The notes beneath the pieces are model-generated. The model was not told the origin of the DNA. It worked only from the letters and a program-made list of their open reading frames with translations, and searched no databases. A DNA stretch of 64,000 bases, taken from NCBI GenBank assembly GCA_965656875.1, contig CBFHMJ010000005.1, positions 10,632 to 74,631 on the forward strand. Direction: 5' to 3'. Of the stretch, positions 30,001 to 37,019 are shown piece by piece (positions within the stretch are counted from its first letter, which is position 1; each line of letters opens with the position of its first letter). Source of the stretch: CBFHMJ01 sp965656875. GTDB taxonomy: Bacteria; Pseudomonadota; Gammaproteobacteria; Enterobacterales; Alteromonadaceae. Position numbers and translations under genes: made by a program.

Positions 30001-33000
30001 GTGGTTGATACCCGAGGACAACAAACGGTTACCGACTGGTTGCAAACCATTCACCGCGCTCACATTGACAGAGAACAACATAGCTATCTGCCACTGGTTG
30101 AGATTCAAAAGCAACGCGCTCAGGGGCAAGAAACACAGGACAGTGCGGTAAGTGAACTGTTCGACAGCCTGATCGTCTTTGAAAACTATCCAATCGCCGA
30201 CGCACTGACGGAATCCGCAGCACAATCTGATGATCCTTCGCGATTTGTGGTTGAGCAGGTTGATATGGTGGAGGGGACGAATTACGGTCTGACGCTGGTT
30301 GCCAACCAAACCGATGTTCTGTCTGTTCGTTTTGAAAGCACTCAACACGCCTACAGCAAAGGCCAGCTCGCTGCATTAGCTGATCAACTGCATCGGGTCA
30401 TGATGCAATTAACACAGCATACGACTCACTCTACTGTCTCGGATATTCAGCTTCTATCCGCCGGACAGCAAACCCTGTTGTTATCGACGTTTAATCAAAC
30501 GGCTTTGCCCGTCCAGCCTGATCTTTTGTTACACCAAGCCTTTGAACAACATGCGACAAACACCCCGGACGCACTGGCACTGATCGCCGGGACCGAACGA
30601 CTGACTTACCAGGCTCTTAACGAATCGGCCAACAGGCTGGCTCATTATCTGGTGGCCCAGGGTGTTGATCCGGATAAACCGGTCGGTGTGCATATGACCC
30701 GTTCGGTGAATACTATTATCAGTGTGCTGGCGATTTTGAAAGCGGGTGGTGCCTATGTATCGCTGGACCCGGCGTATCCACAGGAGCGCTTACAATATCT
30801 GATTGAAGACACAGGTTTAACGCTGGTTTTAACCGAGCAGGCATTAACCGAGCAAGCGTTAACTAAGAAGACATTAAGCGGACAGGCGCAATCGCTGGCA
30901 CTGGACAGTGAAGAAGCCCGCAGCGCACTGGCGGATTATCCGGTGACACCGTTAGCCCGTCGCGCAGACCCTCGTCACTTAAGTTATCTGATTTATACCT
31001 CCGGCTCGACCGGGAAACCGAAAGGGGTGGCGATAGCGCATAGCAATTCCTCGGCGTTTATTCAATGGAGTCTGGCTTATTTCAGCCGGGAAGAACTGTC
31101 TTCCGTGCTGTTCAGCACATCCCTGAACTTTGATTTATCGGTATTTGAACTGTTTGCGCCGTTGTCAGCGGGTGGCTGTATCGTACTGGTGAAGAACATT
31201 CTGGATTTACTGGAGCCGTCGTTTAATGGCGAGGGTATCACGCTGATTAACACAGTGCCGTCGGGCATTGATGCGGTGGCTCAATCCGGGCGCATTCCGG
31301 ACTCAGTGATGACGATAAACCTGGCGGGAGAGCCGCTGAAGAAATCACTGGTGAACCGGCTACACGAGCAGCATGATTTGCATCGGGTGGTGAATCTGTA
31401 CGGACCGTCGGAAGATACTACGTATTCGACGGTGTATGAGATGAAAGGCCCACTGACTCACGAACCGAAAATTGGACGTCCGGTGGGGAATACCCGCGCT
31501 TACGTGCTAAATCGGGAACAGCAACTGGTGCCATTTGGTGTCGCTGGTGAGTTGTATCTGGGCGGTGCAGGCGTCGCACGGGGCTACCTGAATCAAGCGG
31601 CGATGACCGCAGAGCGCTTTGTGCCTAATCCGTTTTTGGATGACAAAGCCGATGTTGCAGGCGAACAAAACTTTGCTCGATTGTATCGAACCGGTGATTT
31701 AGTCCGTTATGACGCCCAGGGCGAATTGCACTTCCTGGGCCGACTGGATGACCAGGTGAAAATCCGGGGTTTCCGGATAGAAATGGGTGAAATTGAGCAT
31801 CGACTGAATGATGCTGATTCGGTGCATCAGTCACTGGTTCAGGTGAATGAAACGACGGGTCAGGCTCGTCTGGTGGCCTGGGTTGAGCCGGTTGATGCGT
31901 TAATAGATGACAGCTCATTTATTGATGCTGTTCGGTCTCAGTTACAGACTGAATTACCCGATTATATGGTGCCAGCGGCGTTTGTGGTTATTCGTGACTG
32001 GCCGTTGTTGCCGAATGGCAAAATTAACAAGAAAGCGTTGCCGACCCCGACGTTTAGTCAGGGCGATCAGTTCGTTGCCGCAACGAATGATACTGAACGG
32101 ACATTGCAGCATATCTGGCAATCGTTACTACAGGGTGATTTGCCTGGCATTCACGACAATTTCTTTATGTCTGGCGGCGATTCCATACTGGCTATTCAAC
32201 TGGTATCAGCCGCTCGTGACGCGGGTATTACGCTGTCATTACAGGACATATTCGACGCGAACACCATTGCGTTGCAAGCACAACGCGCCGCTGAAGCGCC
32301 TCAAAAACACTGTGATCAGTCGTCGTCTCAGGGCGAATTGATGTTGCTACCGATTCAGCAGCATTTCCTGACCAGCAACGCGGCTGATGTTGCTCATCAC
32401 TACAATCAATCCATCATGTTAACGGTTCCCGATGGCTTATCACTTGAGTTTCTTGAGCAGGCCGGTGAAATGCTGTTGCAGCGTCACGATGTCTTACGAC
32501 TGAGTTTTGAGCAGTCGGGAGCCGGTTGGCGCGGTTTCTACCGTCAGCTTGGACGGGAAACTCAGGGTGCAGTGGTGCAGCAACATGTGGCAAGTGGACG
32601 GTGGGATGATGCGGTAATGGCCCGTCATGGACAGCAAATCCAGTCGTCATTTTCTTTATCGGATGGCCGATTATTTAGCATGAATCTGTTACGCGCTGAT
32701 GATAAATCACGCTTGTTACTGGTGGCTCATCACCTGATTGTTGATGGTGTTTCCTGGCGAATACTGGTCAGTGATTTACAGCGGTTGTGGCAACAATTTA
32801 GCGCGGGTGAACCGCTCAAGCTCGCAGCGAAAACCTCTTCTTACCAGCAGTGGAGTCAGGCATTGCTTGCCTGGGGCAATGAGTTACCGAATTCTGACGT
32901 CGGATTCTGGCAATCGCAACAGGCATTAAGCCCGGAAACCATTCCCACCAAAGAAGGTTTTACTGCGACTTCAGACGAACAGGCCGGTTTGCGCACCGAC

Positions 33001-36000
33001 AGTGATGCGGTGTCGATAACCCTCAACGAAACAATAACCTCCGCATTATCCGGCGCGGCGAATCGTACATACCACACGACGGTAAACGAACTGTTGTTAA
33101 GTGGATTGTGGTTGGCGCTACATCGTCAGTTTGGACTGAATGCGGTTGAAATCGCGCTGGAAGGTCACGGGCGAGAAACGATTTCGGATCAACTTGATTT
33201 AACCGAAACTGTCGGTTGGTTTACCTCTTTGTATCCTCTGGTGTTGTTTGCTGAATCAAGCACGCCGGATGTTGTGATTAAAGGCATTAAAGAGCACTAC
33301 CGACAACGACCGGAAAATGGCCTGAGTTATGGTGTTCACCGCTATTTAACACACACGTTGCCGCAGGGGAAACGACCTCAGATCCTGTTTAATTACCTGG
33401 GGCAACTCGACGCTCATGAACAAGGCAATGAAAGTGAGTTTCGCCTGTCAGATGAACCAATGGGATCAAATCTGCATCCATTCATGCAACGTGAATTTCC
33501 GATTGCGATCAACGGACATATTGCAAAAGGGCAACTTCATTTCACCCTTGATTATGCGAATGCACATTTCTATGCGGATCATATCAGTGACTTTGCTGAG
33601 CAGTTTAAACAAGCGCTTCAGGATATTACTGTTCACTGCCAGACGGCTCGATCAACATTTACGCCGTCAGATTTCCCGTATGCCACTTTAACGCCACCGC
33701 AACTTGAACACTGGCAGCAGGCATTCGATGACATCGAAGGTATCTATGATGCAACGTCGATGCAGCAAGGTATGTTTTATCATACGCAGTTACAACCCGA
33801 TGCCTATCTGACGCAAATCACCCTGCAACTGACCGGAACGTTAGACGAAAATGCCTTCATTGAAGCCTGGCAACAGGTCAGTCAGCGGCACGATGTTTTT
33901 CGTTCGGTCTTTGTCGGTGAGCAGCAGCAATTACTTCGAATTGTTCGTAATAATGTGATGCTCGATCACCAGATACTCGACTGGTCAGCGTATACCGAAG
34001 ACGCATTCCATTCAGCGTTAACCGCGTTGAAAACGGCAGACAGGGCAAAAGGGTTTGATCTTGCTGTAGCGCCATTACAACGAATTTATCTGATCAGACA
34101 ATCAGCAACACAATGGCAAATGTTATGGACCCATCACCACATGCTGTTGGATGGCTGGTGCGTACCTTTGGTCTACAACGATGTTATGCAGGCTTATCAG
34201 GCTGTCGTTGATAACCCGGATGCATTGACGACAGCGCCACCGGTGTCGCTTGAACCGTATTATCGCTGGTTACAGCAGCAATCTGACGAAGATGCTACCC
34301 AGTACTGGCAAAACTACTTAGTGGATTTCAGTGCGCCAACGCCGCTGGCAATAGATTTACAGGCCGACCACAAGGTAATCGCCAGTGCTTCTGATGATCA
34401 ACCCGTATCAGCAAGTCAGGATATTCACTGGACCTTATCGGATGATGTGACTCAGGCGCTTACTGCGTTGGCTCGTCGTCATGGTGTAACCATGAATACC
34501 CTGATGCAGTTTGTTTGGGGTTATCTGTTACATCGTTATAGCGGTGAATCATCCGTGTTATTTGGCACTGTGGTGTCGGGGCGTCCGGCAGAAGTGCCAA
34601 ACATCGAACAAATGGCAGGCCTGTTTATCAACAGCATTCCGGTTAAGTTGGCGTTCTCGCCAGACCAGGATATCGCGGATCATTTGATCGCGTTTAATCG
34701 TCAATTCCATCACAGTCAGCAATTCAGTTATCTGGCATTAAGTGACATTCAGGCCGTGACAAACTGCCCGCCAGCTACTGCACTATTTGATTCGTTACTG
34801 GTGTTCGAGAATTATCCAACTGACCTGACAGCGGCATCTGAACATGCCAGTCATCAGGGATTACAAGTAACCGCCAGTGAAACCCAGGAACATACTGCTT
34901 ATCCATTGACCTTGCTGGTAAACCATAGTGACCAGATTGGTCTGACATTAAGTTATCAGCCGCAACGATTCGATTCGGTTACGGCTGCCCGGGTCGCGGA
35001 GCATGTAGCAGGGTTACTGGAACAGCTAGCGTTGTGTCAAAAGCCAAACGATCTGAAGCTGATCACTCATGACGAACAGCAACTCCTGGCGGCTTGTCAT
35101 GACACGGCTTTTGATTATGACCTGACGACATTGCCGCATCACTATGTCGAGAAACTGGCTGAACAACAACCTGAACAGACCGCTGTGATTGATGCTGCAA
35201 CTGGTCAGTCGCTGAGCTATCAGGCATTAAATGCATCAGCAAATCAGTTAGCGCATTATCTGATTGAACAAGGTGTTGGACCGAATCAGTCAGATTGCTT
35301 TGTCGCCCTGCATTTAGAGCGATCGCTTGAATTAGTGATAGCGATACTGGCGACTATGAAAGCAGGCGGTGCTTATGTCCCGCTGGATACTCAGTTACCC
35401 ACTAAACGTAAAGCATTCATTCTGCGAGAAATTTCAGCACCTGTTGTACTGACTGACAGCGACGATGCGCTGATACTTACTGATGAAACCGACACCACAG
35501 ATTATCCGCAAGTCGTGTTAACCAGTGCGGCATTTAGCGAACACTTAAAAACACGACCAACGACCAATCCGGTTATCCCAGCCCTGTCTGAACACGCTCT
35601 GGCGTACATGATTTATACATCTGGTACGACGGGTGTACCAAAAGGCGTAATGGTTGAACACAGCGCGTTGTTGAACCGGATTCAGTGGATGCAACGACAA
35701 TATCAGTTGCTTCCGGGTCATCGCATATTACAGAAAACCCCCTACAGTTTTGACGTATCGGTGTGGGAATTTGTCTGGCCCTGGCTGGCTGGCGCGACAC
35801 TGGTTATTGCTGCGCCTGAAGGCCATAAAGATCCGGATTATCTGGCTACGCAAATCAGCCAGCAGCAGATTAGTCATATTCATTTTGTGCCGTCGATGTT
35901 GCAGGTCTTTGTGCAACATATTGCATCGACGGGACAAACAAGCAGTCTGACTTCACTTCAGGATGTATTTTGTAGTGGCGAAGCGCTGACCGTTGCGCAG

Positions 36001-37011
36001 CAACAGCAGTTCTTTGCGGTATCTGACGCCGGGCTTCACAACCTGTACGGCCCAACTGAAGCGGCAATTGACGTGACCTTTCATGCTTGTCAGCGTGATG
36101 CTGAATCGACGACAGTTCCAATCGGCAAAGCCATTGATAATGTTCAGTGTTATGTGCTGGATAGCCGTTATCGGCAACAACCGCCGGGTATTGCCGGTGA
36201 ACTGGTTATTGCGGGTGTTGGCCTGGCCCGTGGTTATTTCCACCGTGACGAATTAACCGCTGAAAAGTTCATTGATCTGCCGATTGATGGTGGAGAGCCC
36301 GTCCGTGTTTATCGCACAGGCGATTTGGCCCGTCGACTGGCCGATGGTTCGCTGGACTTCCTGGGACGTATTGATCATCAGGTCAAAATCCGTGGCTTGC
36401 GCATTGAATTAAATGAAATTCAGTCTCAGTTAGAAGGCCATCCAAACGTTGAACAGGCGGCGGTTACCGCTCAGGGCGAAGGTGCGGATCAGTGGTTAAC
36501 GGCGTTTATTGTTGCGGGTCATCAGACAGAAGCTGTGACCGATGAAACGGCGTTAACCCATGAGTTGCAGGTGTTATTGCGGTCAGAACTACCGGTTTAT
36601 ATGGTGCCAGCAGCGTTTGCGTATCTGGATGCACTACCGCTGAGCGCAAACGGTAAGCTGGACCGTAAGCAACTGCCCGACGTAAAACCTGCATTAACGT
36701 CAGAATTTATTGCCCCGGAAACTGACACTGAGCAACAAATTACCGCCATCTGGCAACAGGTGCTGCAACATTCTCAGCCGATTGGCGTTAACCACTCCTA
36801 TTTTGAACTGGGTGGTAACTCACTTCAGGCGATGCAAATCGTCTCCCAGATCAGAGAACAGTATCCCTGTGAACTGGCGATTGCTGATCTGTTTTCCTTC
36901 CAGACCGTTCGTGAACTCGCACATTTTATTGATGCCGTATTGTCCGATGTTTCCGAGCCGCAGTTGTCTGATGATGCTGATTCCACCGAATTTGATGAAA
37001 TGGAGTTTTAA
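21010..37011 (+). CDS. NRPS-C: TubC-C-A-T-C-A-T-E-C-A-T-E-C-A-T
   Basis: A four-module synthetase of 5333 aa. I start at ATG 21010 (or 21013): GGGA lies five bases upstream, and the protein then opens MMSINQLLERA like the docking domain of NRPS-B; an in-frame GTG at 20950 would add a 20-aa basic leader. Order: TubC 1-55; C1 near 83, A1 near 706, T1 near 1099; C2 near 1164, A2 near 1791, T2 near 2177, E1 near 2233 (HHLVMDGVSW); C3 near 2707, A3 near 3329, T3 near 3718, E2 near 3776; C4 near 4244, A4 near 4866, T4 near 5264. Pocket residues: A1 and A3 D-L-F-N-N-A-L-T-Y (Ala), A2 D-A-T-K-V-G-E-V-G (Asn-like), A4 D-V-W-H-F-S-L-I-D (Ser). Predicted residues: Ala, D-Asn, D-Ala, Ser. C3 and C4 are of the type that follows epimerases, as expected. 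C2 has HHIVSDAW in place of HHxxxDG. The acidic tail ends DEMEF. Confidence 0.96.
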   Translation: MMSINQLLERAARAGVFLYAEDEKLKFKLSVDEFPIELKQEIIAQKAELIEFLSAHRDDQKTERPAITVLNRTDYPDSLYPTSFAQRRLWFIDQFEQGSAEYNIPRAIEVTGAFQVDIAEQAIQAIIQRHEALRTVFVEKDGEPRQKILQHPEFSLTRIDLSHLHPDRQWHQVLNLAHADLTTGFALSTDLMLRASYIVLSDLADGTARGVLLFNTHHIASDGWSMSVLIREFVAEYDGLTRGVLADIPDLPVQYTDYAAWQRDWLQGDVLERQLAYWQQQLDDAPVVHQLPLDRSRPAVKQHAGKRLNSELSAVLSKQVTAFAQQHDMTPFMVIHAALTLTLTFYAGQSRFVVGTPVANRVDKKLESLIGFFVNTLVLHTHTEFTSLAEFLAHVRQVNLDAQSHQDIPFEQVVEACSTSRSMQHTPLFQVMLSMNTNESSELSLPGLTFAAISDDDVTAKYDLDVTIQLTEQGGSTSWVFDLSLFDETTVAQFDRHFIQVLDALVNTVDVLQSPGDIQQLSQHEQQSILQQLDGDHTSTAPQLLLHEAFEQHATNTPDALALVAGTERLTYQALNESANRLAHYLVAQGVGPDKPVGVYLTRSVNTIISVLAILKAGGAYVSLDPAYPQERLQYLIEDTGLTLVLTEQALTEQALTKQALTKKTLTGQTQSLALDSEEARSALADYPVTPLARRADPRHLSYLIYTSGSTGKPKGVAIAHRNSSAFIQWSLAYFSQQELSSVLFSTSLNFDLSVFELFAPLSAGGCIVLVKNILDLLEPSFNGEVITLINTVPSGIDAVAQSGRIPDSVMTINLAGEPLKKSLVNRLHEQHDLHRVVNLYGPSEDTTYSTVYEMKGPLTHEPKIGRPVGNTRAYVLSREQQLVPFGVAGELYLGGAGVARGYLNQAAMTAERFVPNPFLDDKTDVAGEQDFARLYRTGDLVRYDAQGELHFLGRLDDQVKIRGFRIEMGEIEHRLNDADSVHQSLVQVNETAGQTRLVAWVEPVDASIDDSTFIDAVRSQLQTELPDYMVPAAFVVIRDWPLLPNGKINKNALPAPDWHNTEQTYQPPETETEQMLVEIESTLLSVPAEQLSVTANFFESGGHSLIAVKLVSAIQQQFAKVISLKAVFEHHSIRQLAAVLDQLAVSTAHFPIEPAADQSRRYFPLSWAQQRLWFIDQLEQGSAEYNMPLAFEISGEFDYQLANTALQAIVARHSSLRTLFTTIDEQAQQHIIEPAFQLTIVHAQGEQTTALSAEQQLNDAIRDEQKTPFDLSRELPIRGRFLVLSASDDKTQQSATISTRGVLLLTMHHIVSDAWSLSILMQEFVHAYQDLTQGKPVELPALPLQYVDYAVWQREMLPADVYDKQLAFWRETLHQLPVTHSIPLDKPRPAQSAWRGRRVSGRINQQQVASLMMLAKRFNLTPFMLYHAVISLVLAKHSTRDMADQAAADIVIGTPVANRTQAGLESVIGFFVNTLVLRLNVGEQSLGDFLAQVRQVNIDAQAHQDVPFEQVVDHCQVTRSTAHAPLFQIMLNMNTVEQGDIALPGLTVTNVSGGSDVAKFDLDIAVQQSDQGATISWIYDTALFEQSRIERLSRHVEQLLATLALDADHHRSITEIECQSTNELETLRVALNQTAVPVDDRQTLQQQIEAIAASNPGAIAVVDDNHPQGLSYQALNQAANRLATQLVDQSMTNERVGVYLSRSANTLVTVLAALKAGLAWVPLDPALPSARIQTIVEDAELSLIVVEHEQVAMSALPALNVTYLDISTVISAAGGETNPPCMTTGDSIAYVLYTSGSTGKPKGVAVYQKGLLNYLSHAVERYWTADIKHAIVSSTLSFDATLTTLLSPLLCGKTVVMLQQEDVIPALTAQLKSDAAGLFKVAPAHLEALSASFEKPVATPHVLVIGGEQLTGQLIQQLQALLPGATFINEYGPTETVVGCCEYYVYPGDTVDSRMAIPIGTPIRNTRLLVLDEHRRPVPFGSVGELYIAGAGVAQGYINRPEQTADAFVRLAHESQAYRTGDLVRYLESGDLVFIGRIDHQIKLRGYRIETAEIEQQINQYPGIRQSVVRVIQSKNVRQLVAWLVGDNSAADITALEQQLAQTLPDYMIPGRFVVVDDIPLTVNGKIDLDKLPQPTMETAQDYLPASNDVEQQLVTLWSGLLNMTPEQLSVTANFFTLGGDSILSIQLVSRAARAGLFFTVKDLFNAQTIRRLAPRVSTGQSVNAEQGDVIGELPLLPVQQDFFLDETDLHHYNQSVLLTTPVDFDADCLPAVMAALVARHDVFRLRFTKTQGEWRAESLPLDGFPFEHIVDLVDGEPLSSRDITSRCDQAQRSLWPENGRLIKAVYMPEIQGEDAGRLLLVIHHLVMDGVSWRILLTDLEQLYRQHQAQQPLQLAAKTSSYQQWSAALNEQDISVEEQRWWQEQHAPESFSFANTFAAESVGSSSIQTQQLSSLSMQLDEATTRQLISQVPQAYNTQINEVLLAALLMATKDIADEFGGESSLRIALESHGRDSQHINARSGLLDLSETIGWFTTIYPLLLSSQHGEPGELLCDIKEHYRAVPRSGLGAFTCLKAVSETHQVQKPELLFNYLGQFDQTIEQAGVFGVAPESSGDQISPNRYQPFGMVMNGKIAFGQLSFTLSYDASVYPETGMNVFLLAFEQGLRTLITHCCEAPRRLLTPTDLPLTSLSRDEVNRWQQQHELIDIYPATGMQQGLLFHSLLAESSYVTQTSVTFSRLDNDVFKQTWQAVIDRQSVFRTAFAGLDQGRAHQLIRRAVDIHWYEEDLQQLSSAEQQAYLAQWLERDRQQGFVIDQAPLMRLALFTLADNDTRFVWSHHHALLDGWSVPLIFQDITACYQAIAANQPLPACETGDYRQYVEWLTQQDEQQSLAFWRQSLEAVEQPTPLPRLLTDEKNIPEKTEFSTRFNQQETASLKALAAASNTTVNVILQAAWSLILAGYNDETMVVFGAVTSGRPAELTDVETIAGLFINTVPVVVDTRGQQTVTDWLQTIHRAHIDREQHSYLPLVEIQKQRAQGQETQDSAVSELFDSLIVFENYPIADALTESAAQSDDPSRFVVEQVDMVEGTNYGLTLVANQTDVLSVRFESTQHAYSKGQLAALADQLHRVMMQLTQHTTHSTVSDIQLLSAGQQTLLLSTFNQTALPVQPDLLLHQAFEQHATNTPDALALIAGTERLTYQALNESANRLAHYLVAQGVDPDKPVGVHMTRSVNTIISVLAILKAGGAYVSLDPAYPQERLQYLIEDTGLTLVLTEQALTEQALTKKTLSGQAQSLALDSEEARSALADYPVTPLARRADPRHLSYLIYTSGSTGKPKGVAIAHSNSSAFIQWSLAYFSREELSSVLFSTSLNFDLSVFELFAPLSAGGCIVLVKNILDLLEPSFNGEGITLINTVPSGIDAVAQSGRIPDSVMTINLAGEPLKKSLVNRLHEQHDLHRVVNLYGPSEDTTYSTVYEMKGPLTHEPKIGRPVGNTRAYVLNREQQLVPFGVAGELYLGGAGVARGYLNQAAMTAERFVPNPFLDDKADVAGEQNFARLYRTGDLVRYDAQGELHFLGRLDDQVKIRGFRIEMGEIEHRLNDADSVHQSLVQVNETTGQARLVAWVEPVDALIDDSSFIDAVRSQLQTELPDYMVPAAFVVIRDWPLLPNGKINKKALPTPTFSQGDQFVAATNDTERTLQHIWQSLLQGDLPGIHDNFFMSGGDSILAIQLVSAARDAGITLSLQDIFDANTIALQAQRAAEAPQKHCDQSSSQGELMLLPIQQHFLTSNAADVAHHYNQSIMLTVPDGLSLEFLEQAGEMLLQRHDVLRLSFEQSGAGWRGFYRQLGRETQGAVVQQHVASGRWDDAVMARHGQQIQSSFSLSDGRLFSMNLLRADDKSRLLLVAHHLIVDGVSWRILVSDLQRLWQQFSAGEPLKLAAKTSSYQQWSQALLAWGNELPNSDVGFWQSQQALSPETIPTKEGFTATSDEQAGLRTDSDAVSITLNETITSALSGAANRTYHTTVNELLLSGLWLALHRQFGLNAVEIALEGHGRETISDQLDLTETVGWFTSLYPLVLFAESSTPDVVIKGIKEHYRQRPENGLSYGVHRYLTHTLPQGKRPQILFNYLGQLDAHEQGNESEFRLSDEPMGSNLHPFMQREFPIAINGHIAKGQLHFTLDYANAHFYADHISDFAEQFKQALQDITVHCQTARSTFTPSDFPYATLTPPQLEHWQQAFDDIEGIYDATSMQQGMFYHTQLQPDAYLTQITLQLTGTLDENAFIEAWQQVSQRHDVFRSVFVGEQQQLLRIVRNNVMLDHQILDWSAYTEDAFHSALTALKTADRAKGFDLAVAPLQRIYLIRQSATQWQMLWTHHHMLLDGWCVPLVYNDVMQAYQAVVDNPDALTTAPPVSLEPYYRWLQQQSDEDATQYWQNYLVDFSAPTPLAIDLQADHKVIASASDDQPVSASQDIHWTLSDDVTQALTALARRHGVTMNTLMQFVWGYLLHRYSGESSVLFGTVVSGRPAEVPNIEQMAGLFINSIPVKLAFSPDQDIADHLIAFNRQFHHSQQFSYLALSDIQAVTNCPPATALFDSLLVFENYPTDLTAASEHASHQGLQVTASETQEHTAYPLTLLVNHSDQIGLTLSYQPQRFDSVTAARVAEHVAGLLEQLALCQKPNDLKLITHDEQQLLAACHDTAFDYDLTTLPHHYVEKLAEQQPEQTAVIDAATGQSLSYQALNASANQLAHYLIEQGVGPNQSDCFVALHLERSLELVIAILATMKAGGAYVPLDTQLPTKRKAFILREISAPVVLTDSDDALILTDETDTTDYPQVVLTSAAFSEHLKTRPTTNPVIPALSEHALAYMIYTSGTTGVPKGVMVEHSALLNRIQWMQRQYQLLPGHRILQKTPYSFDVSVWEFVWPWLAGATLVIAAPEGHKDPDYLATQISQQQISHIHFVPSMLQVFVQHIASTGQTSSLTSLQDVFCSGEALTVAQQQQFFAVSDAGLHNLYGPTEAAIDVTFHACQRDAESTTVPIGKAIDNVQCYVLDSRYRQQPPGIAGELVIAGVGLARGYFHRDELTAEKFIDLPIDGGEPVRVYRTGDLARRLADGSLDFLGRIDHQVKIRGLRIELNEIQSQLEGHPNVEQAAVTAQGEGADQWLTAFIVAGHQTEAVTDETALTHELQVLLRSELPVYMVPAAFAYLDALPLSANGKLDRKQLPDVKPALTSEFIAPETDTEQQITAIWQQVLQHSQPIGVNHSYFELGGNSLQAMQIVSQIREQYPCELAIADLFSFQTVRELAHFIDAVLSDVSEPQLSDDADSTEFDEMEF
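22650..24170 (+). repeat. Duplicated Ala-type A domain, copy 1
   Basis: The A domain of NRPS-C module 1 is nearly identical, base for base, to that of module 3 (30535-32050). The match begins around the LLHEAFEQHATNTPDAL region and ends at the NGKINK motif; the C, T and E domains on either side do not match to that degree. This copy carries four units of a 15-base tandem repeat, one more than copy 2. Confidence 0.9.
22951..23010 (+). repeat. 15-base tandem repeat inside A domain (4 units)
   Basis: Four head-to-tail units of the form RAGMARGCRTTAACY encode (E/K)-(Q/K)-(A/T)-L-T repeats between motifs A2 and A3. The matching place in the module 3 copy (30835-30879) has three units. This is unit slippage in a surface loop of the A domain, in frame and probably tolerated. 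Confidence 0.85.
30535..32050 (+). repeat. Duplicated Ala-type A domain, copy 2
   Basis: A domain of NRPS-C module 3, the partner of 22650-24170. Both copies keep the same pocket residues (D-L-F-N-N-A-L-T-Y) and long runs of identical codons including synonymous positions, so the copying event or the latest gene conversion is recent. This copy has three 15-base units in the loop repeat (30835-30879). Confidence 0.9.
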
Positions 37012-37019
37012 CCCTCACC

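Noticed and set aside
29836..30348. 170-codon minus-strand open frame inside NRPS-C
   Set aside because: It lies entirely within a conserved condensation domain on the other strand and shows no protein features of its own.
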